Shown piece after piece: positions 33,783 to 43,519 of a stretch of DNA of 64,000 nt. The notes below the pieces were generated by a model, which was not told the DNA's origin, did no database searches, and saw only the letters and a list, made by a program, of their open reading frames with translations. The position numbers and the translations under genes are program-made. Location of the stretch: contig NZ_JSYN01000003.1 of NCBI RefSeq assembly GCF_000812965.1, positions 148,149 through 212,148 on the forward strand, in the 5' to 3' direction. Origin of the DNA: Pedobacter kyungheensis (GTDB lineage Bacteria > Bacteroidota > Bacteroidia > Sphingobacteriales > Sphingobacteriaceae). Each line of letters begins with the position of its first letter. Within the stretch, counting starts at the first letter, position 1.

Positions 33783-36347
33783 TTAGTTCAATTTGTAAGT
33801 TTTAGCCATCTTGCCAATCTTCGCCATAACATCTTTTACTGGCTGTTCAAGCTCCTTTCCCATTTTTAAGTACTCATTAGCATCTTTTTGCCCACTTAAA
33901 TCCAAAAAAGCAAAATATAACGGTTTGAGAATATCCTTCAAGTTATTAACCGAATCGAAGATTGTAGCAACCTCCTCATATCTACCCCGCAACACCAAAA
34001 GCATTATGACATCACTCACCAGCCTTTGATCATTTTCTCCTTCGAAGTCAACATTTCGCTGGTTTTTTATGAAAACTTCGACCGAAGACGAGTAATTGCC
34101 ATTCCACGCTAGAATAAATGCATTTTTCAGTATAAAATAGGGATTGTGTTCACTGTTATCAATTTCCTCAATCAACCTGGTTGCTTTCTTTTTATTCGGC
34201 CTTATCTCGGTATAAAGCATAAGTAAAAAATAATGAAGCAGATTATATTCATATCCACGCCTGTTCCCCTTTACAAACATTTTTCTGGCATCTTCAAGAA
34301 CCTGCACCTCATCGAAATCCCCCAAAGGATGTTGATCATCATCTTTAGACGCAAATATCTTTGAAAGCCCCTTATAAACCAGAAATTCAGGATCCGAACT
34401 AAATTTCTCATCATTCTGTTTAAGTATGGCCAAAGCTTTAATCTTGCTTTCATCTGTATTATTCTTCATCAAATAGAGATCCAGTAAGGGCCAAATAAAA
34501 GCATCATCCAGCTTCATTCCCAGAAGAATATATTTTTCGGCCTCTTGGTAGTCTTCTTGCTGAACCAAAAAATCAACAAGCATCCCTATAGATTTAGCAT
34601 CCTTTTCATCCAGGCGTTCCATATAAAGCGCTTTGGCTTTTTCAACCTTACCCAACGAAATATAGAAGTTCGCCTTGGCTTCAAGCACCCGATCGTCACG
34701 AGAATGATCTAAGTTATCCATGCATTTTTGAGCCTTTTCGTGATCCTCTACAAGTTGATAAAAAGTGATTAGTAAAAAAGATTGAGTTTCACTTTCAACT
34801 TCCACCCCCTCTACCATACTAAAGGCCCTATCACGGTCTCCAAGAGCTGCGTAATTCCAAGCAAGCAGGATATTCTTGCTCTGATCTGGATTCTCAATCG
34901 CATTCAACAGATCGATAGAACCATGAAAATCCTTAACTCTGTAAAGTTCCACAGCTCCAAGTAGCTGCTTACCGGTCAGATCAGGTAGCTCCTTACGCTG
35001 CTCTTCAGTTAGAATAGCCGATGTTGCCACATAAAGTTTGTTGAGACTTAAGATATCTAGATGGTTGGAACCGATAAGCGCCTCTGTCAATAAGATTGCT
35101 GACTTCGCATGATATTTACCGCTTTTCAGCAATTTGATATGACGTTTTAAAAAAACCTCAAAACCCTTCTCATCCTCATACCATAACTCCAAAAATCTGG
35201 TTAACCAGATTACCTTGCGCCGATCTTTACGATCACCATGCCGCATTAAGTACCAAATATTAAAGAAACGTTCCTTTAGCTGGTAAAGATTATTTTTGGT
35301 AGAAGTTTCCTTCTTATCAATAACATTATTTTTCTCCAACTGCTGCAACTGAGCCGATATCAATTTGGTAGAAATCGAACGCCCATCGTCACGTAAATGA
35401 ACAGCAATATCCTTGGTGCTCATCGCATCCCATTGTTTAGCTACCACATCGATGATCCTGCGCTGTTGGACCGGCAAATCCTCTATACGATGTTTATAAA
35501 GCGGCGTAACCCGGTCCAGGACCAGCTGCAAATCCGTTAATGCCGACCCATCCTGGTCTGCCAAAACAACCTCATAAACCAACATCAAAGTACGTATTAC
35601 TCCACCTGTGAGCACAGCAAGCGTCTCCAACTTAGCTTTATTTTTTACAAGATCGATTTTCACATTTCCCTTCTGCGAAAGACTACTTAATAATTCCAGT
35701 GTTTCTTCCCTTGTTAAACCGACCAATGGAATTACCCTGAAATGTTTAAACAGTGGCTCGGCATAGTTCTTCTGATCGGTAATAACAATCGCTGAGGCGG
35801 CAACAATCCGGATCATATCACAGCTTCCCAAAATCTGCTCAAAGCGTTTCTTTTCCTTTTCTGTTAGATTATCAAGGAAAAGCTGGGTAAAATTATCAAA
35901 GAACAGGATAAGCTTCTTTTTACGGGCGGTCAGAATCTCTAAAAGATAGTTAAAACATTTTTCTTCATAATCATCACTATCTAAGAAGAGCTCGGTATGT
36001 CCATAATAAAGCCCGTTAGTATCCCAATATTCGTCAAGATACTTTAGCATTTTCTCCCAAAGACCTGACAGCGAAGTTAGATCATAAGACTCCTCATTAA
36101 AAAAAATCGGCAAAAGCCAGCTTCTGAGCGATTCGGTATTTTCGATTTCATATTTCAATCGAAGCAAAAGAGTTGTCTTACCCATACCCCGCTGCCCCTG
36201 CAAAAGATAATGGCGCTGATCCCCCACCAAATCTTCCTTGGAAATAATTTCAAATATTTCACTGAAAATTTTTGTCCTAACAACAAAAGCATCAATAAGA
36301 GAACTTTTGGATTGGCTCGCTGGATTATATAACGTATGTTCTAACAT
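33783..36347 (-). CDS. STAND-like AAA ATPase with winged helix and TPR-like C-terminus
   Basis: From the ATG at 36347 the protein has 854 aa; the open frame runs 35 codons further back through direct repeats that belong to the promoter, not the protein. Layout: AAA/STAND NTPase with Walker A LLQGQRGMGKTTLL (about 48-61) and Walker B LILFFDNF (about 146-153), a winged helix at about 305-365 (IIDVVAKQWDAMSTKDIAVH), and 450 residues of TPR-like helical repeats (LLAWNYAALGDRDRAFSMVE, AKANFYISLGKVEKAKALYM). This is the architecture of signal-sensing ATPases in which the repeats detect a ligand; many act in phage defence. No C-terminal effector domain is seen, so an effector may be encoded nearby, such as the trio downstream. 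Confidence 0.85.
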   Translation of the reverse strand: MLEHTLYNPASQSKSSLIDAFVVRTKIFSEIFEIISKEDLVGDQRHYLLQGQRGMGKTTLLLRLKYEIENTESLRSWLLPIFFNEESYDLTSLSGLWEKMLKYLDEYWDTNGLYYGHTELFLDSDDYEEKCFNYLLEILTARKKKLILFFDNFTQLFLDNLTEKEKKRFEQILGSCDMIRIVAASAIVITDQKNYAEPLFKHFRVIPLVGLTREETLELLSSLSQKGNVKIDLVKNKAKLETLAVLTGGVIRTLMLVYEVVLADQDGSALTDLQLVLDRVTPLYKHRIEDLPVQQRRIIDVVAKQWDAMSTKDIAVHLRDDGRSISTKLISAQLQQLEKNNVIDKKETSTKNNLYQLKERFFNIWYLMRHGDRKDRRKVIWLTRFLELWYEDEKGFEVFLKRHIKLLKSGKYHAKSAILLTEALIGSNHLDILSLNKLYVATSAILTEEQRKELPDLTGKQLLGAVELYRVKDFHGSIDLLNAIENPDQSKNILLAWNYAALGDRDRAFSMVEGVEVESETQSFLLITFYQLVEDHEKAQKCMDNLDHSRDDRVLEAKANFYISLGKVEKAKALYMERLDEKDAKSIGMLVDFLVQQEDYQEAEKYILLGMKLDDAFIWPLLDLYLMKNNTDESKIKALAILKQNDEKFSSDPEFLVYKGLSKIFASKDDDQHPLGDFDEVQVLEDARKMFVKGNRRGYEYNLLHYFLLMLYTEIRPNKKKATRLIEEIDNSEHNPYFILKNAFILAWNGNYSSSVEVFIKNQRNVDFEGENDQRLVSDVIMLLVLRGRYEEVATIFDSVNNLKDILKPLYFAFLDLSGQKDANEYLKMGKELEQPVKDVMAKIGKMAKTYKLN

Positions 36348-36351
36348 TTTA

Positions 36352-36424
36352 GCAAAATATTTATTGCCAAATATAATGACAATAAATTTATTGCCAAAAC
36401 AAATTGACAAAATATTTATTGCCA
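36352..36424 (-). promoter_or_regulatory. Three direct repeats overlapping the STAND-gene promoter
   Basis: On the minus strand TGGCAATAAATATTTTG occurs at 36353-36369 and again at 36408-36424, with TGGCAATAAATTTATT at 36381-36396 between them; the GCCA cores are spaced 27 and 28 bases. The repeats overlap a promoter: TATATTTG (36368-36375) and TTTTG (36395-36399) 19 bases upstream. A repressor or self-regulator could bind three sites spaced at nearly three helical turns. Confidence 0.65.
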
Positions 36425-36452
36425 TCATAAAATAATTTCCAAATAAGCACAC

Positions 36453-36786
36453 CCTAACTTCGAATCCAATAGATTTCTACCCGTTCCTAGATTTTACCCT
36501 TCCGGTAATTCTCAATATCAGCCAAGACGAATTGATGTTCCAAAATTCCAGGAGATCAGAACAGTTTTAAGTTGATTAATTTATTTATTCAGCGCATAAA
36601 TGCGGTGAATACAACAATTATCTACCGCATGTTAGAATTTTCGCCGCAATTTTGCGGCGAATAACGCGATCATTCACCACATCAGCAATGAAGAGAGGAA
36701 GTTTCCACTTCGATCAGTCTATCTAATCCCCCCTAATCAAATGATGCAGCTTAGAAATCGAGATAAATAGGCTTAATTAACGACCA
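36453..36786. other. Region downstream of the integrase with nested inverted repeats
   Basis: No gene supported. TTCGCCGCAA-tt-TTGCGGCGAA (36640-36661) is a perfect 10-bp hairpin; outside it, GGTGAAT (36604-36610) pairs with ATTCACC (36672-36678). The hairpin could end integrase transcription (it lacks a T run) or form integrase arm/core sites. Confidence 0.5.
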
Positions 36787-38007
36787 TCAACCTGCGCTAA
36801 TCTTATCTTCATTTCTGTGCAGAATAAAAATTCCTTTCCTTTCTTGCAGGCTTTCATCTTCCCCAACGCCAGCCTTATCTTCCACTTCCTCTGGATCACC
36901 CAGAAGCAGATTTTTATCCGCAGCGATCCGTTTGGACTTATCCACGATTTTCGCATACACCTCCGTATTCTTCAGCACCCGGTGCCCCAGCATTTTAGAT
37001 ACCGTATAAATATCAGTCCCTACCTCGAGCTGCAATGTCGCAAAGGTGTGCCGGAAACTATGGAAAGTGATATTCTTATCAATCCCCGCGTCCGAAAGCC
37101 ATTTGGTAAAGAATGACTTCAGCCTGCTGTAAACAAGCCCCGGAAAAAGCAACTCTCCTCCAGCCCCTCTATCTCCCAGGTAACTATAAGCCTGATCAGA
37201 AATCGGAAGCACCTCTGCGCTTTCGGTCTTCTCCTGTGAAAACTGGATTTCAAAACTCCCAAACCTGCCTCTGATATTGAACCATTTCAACGTCGAAACA
37301 TCGGACCAGCGAAGCCCTGTTAATCCTGAAAACATAGCCGCACATTTCATCAGTTCAGAATCAGTAGGCGTATTGGCCAACAGCCTAAACTCCTCCATTG
37401 TCAAACGTTCTTTATGCGTCTCTTTAGGCCTGATCGGATCTACCATACTGTGCAAATCGATCGGTATCAACCGCTTTCTGTACAGTACCCGCAGCACTGC
37501 CCTGAATTTGGCAAAGTAACTCGCTGCCGTATTTCTTTTGATCGGCCTGCCGTACCGCGCTATACCCGGACCACTGAGCAAATAATTCTTAAAATCCTCA
37601 CAGAGATAATCCGTCAGCTCAGGGAGTATAATCTCCCTGCCACAAAAAGCAATAAAATACCGCAGCGACATTTCCCACTGGTCATGAACACCCTGCCTCC
37701 TTTGCCTGGCCACCTGCCGGTACACGTCGATGAAGCTCGCTTCCCTTTCATGTTCCGATACCAGCCCAAAGCGCCTGTTCTGGAGCTCAATCTGCCGCTG
37801 GGCACACACGGTATTGGCCGTAATCAATGTCTGCTTATTATGCTTGCGCTGAAAGTCGTTTTCGGGTTTGGTGAAAAGATATAACCTCAGACAGACAAAA
37901 CGGGTGCTCTTTCCCGTTGCAGGATTTAAAAGTGGTGGATAGTAATCCAAAAAAAGCGTCTGTCTATTGTTCCTGAGCGCTTTCGCTCTAAGTTTTACGT
38001 TGGACAT
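36787..38007 (-). CDS. Tyrosine-type site-specific integrase
   Basis: A 406-aa recombinase that would integrate and excise the island. It has an arm-binding N-terminus, a SAM-like core-binding domain (about 95-190) and a catalytic domain with all key residues: Arg233 (GLRWSD), Lys260 (QEKTES), His316-x-x-Arg319 (HSFRHTFA), His342 (LGHR) and nucleophile Tyr351 (EVYAKI). The type is common in Bacteroidota integrative and mobilizable elements. The gene reads away from the mnmE side, with an excisionase-like gene and a multi-HTH regulator between it and mnmE. Confidence 0.95.
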   Translation of the reverse strand: MSNVKLRAKALRNNRQTLFLDYYPPLLNPATGKSTRFVCLRLYLFTKPENDFQRKHNKQTLITANTVCAQRQIELQNRRFGLVSEHEREASFIDVYRQVARQRRQGVHDQWEMSLRYFIAFCGREIILPELTDYLCEDFKNYLLSGPGIARYGRPIKRNTAASYFAKFRAVLRVLYRKRLIPIDLHSMVDPIRPKETHKERLTMEEFRLLANTPTDSELMKCAAMFSGLTGLRWSDVSTLKWFNIRGRFGSFEIQFSQEKTESAEVLPISDQAYSYLGDRGAGGELLFPGLVYSRLKSFFTKWLSDAGIDKNITFHSFRHTFATLQLEVGTDIYTVSKMLGHRVLKNTEVYAKIVDKSKRIAADKNLLLGDPEEVEDKAGVGEDESLQERKGIFILHRNEDKISAG

Positions 38008-38357
38008 ATTTAGTTTTATAATTGGTTAGACAGGCATATTCTCAATGCCTTTAAATATTATTTAATCATTTATATTTCCACTGATCAAGATAAATTTGAT
38101 TCAACGGAATGGGTAGAAGATGGCTGGCCAGCTTCCCATAAGGAATGGTATTTTGTGGAGCCATAAAAATGCTAAAAGCAAATATATTTTCAAAGCAAAA
38201 CGACCATAAAAACAAACACAAGCAACTGAATAACAAATCATTATTTCTGTAATTATTCAAATTTTACCGTTATTACCATACTGCTTTTCAGCGGTTATTT
38301 TCATCCACCGCTCGTTAACCACAGTTCTCCCATTTACCACAATTCTCCAGCCCCGTA
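38008..38357. other. Intergenic stretch upstream of the integrase
   Basis: No credible gene; a 64-codon minus-strand frame at 38066-38260 is very Phe/Leu-rich and lacks any feature of a real protein. The segment must carry the integrase promoter. CCGCTCGTTAACCACAGTTC near 38312 is followed by a related ACCACAATTC-containing stretch, possible arm sites. Confidence 0.4.
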
Positions 38358-38561
38358 CTACCGGCTGCTTTCGGGAATGTAGCGGCACTCCTCGAACATT
38401 TTATCGATGAAGCTTTTCAGGATGATTGTTTTCTTTGGTGAGGGCCTGATCACGGTTAGCTTGCCTTCCTTAATCAATTTGTAGATGGTAATTTTAGAGC
38501 AGCTCAGATATTTAGCTGCCTGCAGTACATTAAAGACCTGGTCTTTGGGATTACTGTTCAT
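38358..38561 (-). CDS. Excisionase-like HTH protein
   Basis: A 67-aa MerR/excisionase-type winged HTH: VFNVLQAAKYLSCSKITIYK, then LIKEGKLTVIRP and KKTIILKSFIDKMF. The size and its position 350 bases upstream of the integrase fit a recombination directionality factor or a small regulator of the element. It lies in the same direction as the integrase and the larger multi-HTH protein. Confidence 0.85.
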   Translation of the reverse strand: MNSNPKDQVFNVLQAAKYLSCSKITIYKLIKEGKLTVIRPSPKKTIILKSFIDKMFEECRYIPESSR

Positions 38562-38606
38562 AAAATATTTGGTTAAGATTAAAATTTACTCGGTATTACA
38601 ACGGAT

Positions 38607-39419
38607 TCAGCGCGCATCTTTCGGGATTTTGTCTACCGCCCGTTTCAGATAGTACACGTATTGCCCCACCCGCAATTTGGGCACATTCCGTCTCTTGAAG
38701 ATGGCGTACAAAAGTCCCCGCTCCTTTCCCAGGAGCTGAACGCATTCTTCTATTGAATAGCAGTCCGATATTCTGATCGGCTTCGAAGCCAGCCGCTGAT
38801 TGGCTCTGCGTTCTCCATCCAGTGGATCTGCTCTTGGGGCCGACTTCTGTTTATAAAGCCTGTCTACCGCATCCTTTGGGATCAGAATCTCTTTGCCGAC
38901 TTTGACCTTCTGTATCCCGCTCCGCTGCAGCATGGTATAGACCGCTTCCCTGGATTTTCCAAATAAAGCAATGACCTGGGCGGTGGTATAATAACTCGCA
39001 GCGGATTCATCATCCCCCTTTTGTGTTTCAACCGGCTTTTTAGCTACAGTTTTCAGCCACATCTGCTGGTCAAAAAGAGAGAGAAAATCTTCACGTAACA
39101 CCACAGTTTTGCGCGTGTGTATCTTTGCGGCCTTCAGTGCCCCGCTATTGATCATTCCATAAACCGTTCCCCTGTGCGAGCGAAGCAGCCCGGCAACTTC
39201 AGCCACCGACAGCACTTCCCTGTCCAAATGTGAAACCTGGTATTTAAAGCCCCGGGATACAGTTTCAAGATCAGAAGCCTGTACCTTATCCGCTCTGGTT
39301 TTGGATTTATAGTACCTGGAATTACATACTTTGCCACAGAACCTCGTCACCGTCTTTTTGGCGATGAAAGTCTGGTTACAGTACTCACATTTCCTTAAAA
39401 TTTTCAGATTACTGCTCAT
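38607..39419 (-). CDS. Triple-HTH regulator with N-terminal zinc knuckle
   Basis: A 270-aa DNA-binding protein. It begins with a probable Zn site (CEYCNQTFIAKKTVTRFCGK, with a fourth Cys four residues later). Three excisionase-like HTH units follow at about 70-115 (LSVAEVAGLLRSHRGTVYGM), 142-188 (YTTAQVIALFGKSREAVYTM) and 222-265 (YSIEECVQLLGKERGLLYAI). The three units end in similar wing segments (KVGKEILIPKDAVDRL, LRVGQYVYYLKRAVDK). It may bind the three 10-bp repeats found just upstream of its own start. It is the outermost island gene on the mnmE side. Confidence 0.8.
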   Translation of the reverse strand: MSSNLKILRKCEYCNQTFIAKKTVTRFCGKVCNSRYYKSKTRADKVQASDLETVSRGFKYQVSHLDREVLSVAEVAGLLRSHRGTVYGMINSGALKAAKIHTRKTVVLREDFLSLFDQQMWLKTVAKKPVETQKGDDESAASYYTTAQVIALFGKSREAVYTMLQRSGIQKVKVGKEILIPKDAVDRLYKQKSAPRADPLDGERRANQRLASKPIRISDCYSIEECVQLLGKERGLLYAIFKRRNVPKLRVGQYVYYLKRAVDKIPKDAR

Positions 39420-39440
39420 AAGTTAAGTCACCCATTTCCG

Positions 39441-39470
39441 TGCTTCATCGTGCTTCCATGTGCTTCTATG
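39441..39470. promoter_or_regulatory. Three tandem 10-bp repeats upstream of the triple-HTH gene
   Basis: TGCTTCATCG, TGCTTCCATG and TGCTTCTATG follow each other without gaps, one helical turn each, 22-51 bases upstream of the start at 39419. The match in number with the three HTH units of the protein suggests autoregulation. Confidence 0.6.
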
Positions 39471-39593
39471 TACAGTTAATACTCCACATCGAACATACAA
39501 TGCACTATCTAGTTTCACTTGCCAAAAAAAGCTACAGAAACGCAACAAAACTATGGGTAACAGGGGCAAATTACAGAAATATCGGAAATAAAA

Positions 39594-39624
39594 AAATCGC
39601 TAATTAGTTAACAATTAGCGATTT
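39594..39624. terminator. Terminator-like hairpin downstream of mnmE
   Basis: AAATCGCTAATT pairs perfectly with AATTAGCGATTT around the loop AGTTAAC, flanked by an A run on the left that gives a T run on the minus strand. It lies 41 bases beyond the mnmE stop and would end that transcript. Confidence 0.8.
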
Positions 39625-39664
39625 ACTTGTCGTTTTTAGTCAATAGTCGACTAAATCCATAGGA

Positions 39665-41023
39665 TTACTTGCCGATACAAAACTTAGTAAAAATATTCTC
39701 CAGCAAATCATCTGTAGTCACCGTACCGGTAATCTCGCCTAAATAATGTAAGGCTTGTTTAATGTCCATAGCCAGAAAATCAGAAGTAACCGGGTTATCT
39801 ACATTATCGAGTACGCGCTGTAAAGCATGTTCGGTTTGTTTCAAAGCCTCTACGTGGCGGATATTGGTTACCAGGGTTTCGCTGGTATTGATGTGGTGCA
39901 GGTTTACCTGTTCAAGCAAAGTGGTTTTCAGGTCTTCGATACCTTGTTTTTCTTTAGCCGAAATAAATACCACATTCAGGTTTTCGAAGGCCTTGCGTTG
40001 CGCTTCGCTCATCAAATCAGCTTTGTTTACGAGAATCAGATATGGAATAGCCAACTGCTCGAGCCCGCGCAACTGTTCTTCGATTTCGGCAATACTTTGG
40101 GCGGCATCGGCCATGTAAATAATCAATTTGGCTTGTTTCATTTTTTCGAGCGTACGCTCTACCCCTAATGCCTCAATAATATCAGCTGTATCGCGAATCC
40201 CTGCCGTATCAATGAAACGGAAAACCACACCACCAATAGTTAGTTCATCTTCAATGGTATCGCGTGTGGTACCTGCAATGTCAGATACAATAGCGCGCTC
40301 TTCATTTAACAATGCATTTAACAAAGTCGATTTACCCACGTTAGGCTTACCGGCAATTACAATCGGAACGCCGTTTTTAATCACATTACCCATCTCGAAA
40401 GAAGAAATGAGGCGCTGCAATACATAATTAATTTTGTTAACCAGGTTTTTCAGCTGCTCACGGTTGGCAAATTCGACATCTTCTTCAGCAAAATCGAGTT
40501 CGAGCTCTATCATCGAAGCAAAATGGATCAGTTGCTCGCGCAGCCCCTTCAGCTCATTGGCAAAACCGCCTCGCATCTGCTGCATGGCCACATCATGCGA
40601 AGCTTTGGAATTAGAAGCAATTAAATCGGCTACGGCTTCGGCCTGACTTAAATCAAAAGCACCGTTTAAGAAAGCGCGTAAGGTAAATTCACCGGGTTTG
40701 GCTGCCCTTGCTCCTTTACTAATCAACAGGTTAATAATTTGCTGAATAATATAGTTGGAACCATGACATGAAATTTCAACCACGTTTTCTTTGGTGTACG
40801 ATTTTGGCGCCACGTATAAACCAGCTACCACTTCGTCGATAATATGGTTACCATCTTTAACCAGGCCAAAATGCAAAGTGTGCGAAGACTGCTTTTCCAG
40901 ATCTTTACCTGCAAAAACGGCATTGGTAAGTGAAATGGCTTCCGGCCCCGATAAACGGATAACGCCAATGGCGCCCGATCCCGGCGGGGTAGATAATGCG
41001 ATGATGGTATCCTGATTGTTCAT
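39665..41023 (-). CDS. mnmE: tRNA modification GTPase MnmE (TrmE)
   Basis: GTPase that, with MnmG, installs the 5-carboxymethylaminomethyl group on wobble uridine of certain tRNAs. The start is the ATG at 41023 (MNNQDTIIALSTPPGSGAIG), giving 452 aa; a further ATG seven codons upstream is not typical. The N-terminal folate-binding domain, the helical domain and the inserted G domain are all present: GKPNVGKST (about 225-233), GTTRDTIEDE, DTAGIRDT, NKAD. The C-terminal FCIGK with the catalytic-site Cys is intact. It is the first core gene beside the island, which abuts its 3' end. Confidence 0.97.
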   Translation of the reverse strand: MNNQDTIIALSTPPGSGAIGVIRLSGPEAISLTNAVFAGKDLEKQSSHTLHFGLVKDGNHIIDEVVAGLYVAPKSYTKENVVEISCHGSNYIIQQIINLLISKGARAAKPGEFTLRAFLNGAFDLSQAEAVADLIASNSKASHDVAMQQMRGGFANELKGLREQLIHFASMIELELDFAEEDVEFANREQLKNLVNKINYVLQRLISSFEMGNVIKNGVPIVIAGKPNVGKSTLLNALLNEERAIVSDIAGTTRDTIEDELTIGGVVFRFIDTAGIRDTADIIEALGVERTLEKMKQAKLIIYMADAAQSIAEIEEQLRGLEQLAIPYLILVNKADLMSEAQRKAFENLNVVFISAKEKQGIEDLKTTLLEQVNLHHINTSETLVTNIRHVEALKQTEHALQRVLDNVDNPVTSDFLAMDIKQALHYLGEITGTVTTDDLLENIFTKFCIGK

Positions 41024-41345
41024 GTGCAATTGTAAAAGCTGCAAAAATAAGCCTAATCCCCGGGTATATGGTGTCCGGGAAGTAATTTTTTTTACAATTC
41101 GTTCGGTGGTTCATTCGTCATTGGTTCATTCACAAATTGTCATTGAGAAACCAGGATGGTACGAGCTGAGGTAATCTATTGTTATTGTTTTTTGGTTATT
41201 GTTATTTGGTCATTGTTTTTTAGTCATTGCTCTTTGTTTATTGATCATGAGTTCTCAATTTATCTCAATGCAAAACTTAACTAACTTTACCTGATCAAAA
41301 CATTTTTGATACAATGCTGTTAAACCTCCATCAGATAAGCTATAT
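41024..41345. other. Intergenic stretch with degenerate T-rich tandem repeats
   Basis: No gene supported. At about 41172-41250, six or so degenerate units of 12-15 bases of the form GTTATTGTTTTTTG follow each other; a similar GGTTCATTCGTCATT array precedes at 41110. These look like decayed simple-sequence arrays. Confidence 0.5.
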
Positions 41346-42527
<1,182 letters not shown>

Positions 42528-42536
42528 ATGGAAAAG

Positions 42537-42573
42537 AAAAAGCATCGCAGGTTTAACCTGGCGATGCTTTTTT
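42537..42573 (+). terminator. Intrinsic terminator of the AI-2E gene
   Basis: AAAAAGCATCGC and GCGATGCTTTTTT pair around AGG-tttaa-CCT with one unpaired base, followed by T-rich sequence. It can act on both strands. Confidence 0.88.
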
Positions 42574-42684
42574 ATTTATTGTTATGCAGAACACGAAGAA
42601 GAATCTATTAACATTTGAACCAAAAAGAATAGAGCTTTTCTTCTCAAATCTCACATCTACCCTCTTCCATTTTACATCTTGATG

Positions 42685-43456
42685 CTATAAACGCGTTTTC
42701 AAAATATCGTAAGCAAATCTCAAAATTGTTCCGAAAACCACGATTAAAAAGAACACCCTTACAAATTTATTCCCCTTCAATAAGGCCAGTTTTGTACCGA
42801 AAAAAAGCACCACTGAGATTAAAAACAGCCATGGGTATGGCGTACTGAAACAAAATGTGACCGGTAGAACTAAAATAAAGAATAGCAGCCAGATTGGTGG
42901 CGATGTTTACGATTTTGGCATGTGCACTGGCGCCAATAAAATCGAAACCCAGTACAGCAATGAAAACCAGAATCAGAAAAGAACCTGTACCCGGACCAAT
43001 TAAGCCATCATAAAAACCAATAATCAGTCCGAATATACCTGCCAGTAAAACTTGCTTTACCACCGCATGTGTTTTCTCCTGATGAATACCAAATTGTTTA
43101 TTTAAATAAGTGTATAGGGCCACAAAAATCAATACGACCAGAATAATGGGTTTAATAACCGAATTATCAATCCGGCTAACCAGATAGGCGCCTAAAAGTG
43201 CAGCAAAAAAGGCGGTTACCGCACAAGCGGCAAGCACCCGGTAATTAAATTTAACCTGCCTGGCATATTTAAAAGCAGCAAGCGTGGTGCCTGCCATCGA
43301 TAGGATTTTGGTTGTACCTAAAAGTGTAGCAACAGGGTAGTTAGGTAAAATAAGTAAAATGGCGGGAGTTTGTAATAAACCACCGCCACCTACAATAGCA
43401 TCTATAAATCCGGCTGCAAAAGCAACCGTGCAAAGTAAAATCAATTCAGTTGCCAT
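42685..43456 (-). pseudogene. TauE/SafE sulfite-exporter-like permease, broken by a 1-base homopolymer shift
   Basis: Membrane permease of the TauE/SafE family (FAAGFIDAIVGGGGLLQTPA and GFYDGLIGPGTGSFLIL are the two family repeats). The continuous frame ends at 42767 after 229 codons with GAFFRYKTGLIEGE. Just before this lies a run of seven T (plus strand A at 42800-42806). With one T fewer the frame reads GAFFGTKLALLKGNKFVRVF, then a last membrane helix and a stop at 42685, giving 256 aa, the normal length. So this is a fresh single-base lesion, a sequencing error or a phase-variable tract. Everything upstream is intact. Confidence 0.85.
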
Positions 43457-43519
43457 CTGCTAACGTGTCTGTCCTTGCCCATCTTACCCCTTCCATTTTA
43501 CATGTTGCAAATTGTAACC

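Noticed and set aside
36348..36452. N-terminal extension of the STAND protein (repeated FGNK segments)
   Set aside because: The repeated residues come from DNA direct repeats that overlap a promoter consensus; the ATG at 36347 is the natural start.
38066..38260. 64-codon minus-strand frame upstream of the integrase
   Set aside because: Low-complexity Phe/Leu/Cys composition, no domain, and it lies where the integrase promoter should be.
25562..39419. Complete conjugation (tra) gene set of an ICE
   Set aside because: No Tra or VirB-type channel genes occur in the window; only mob genes and an integrase are present, so the element is at most mobilizable.
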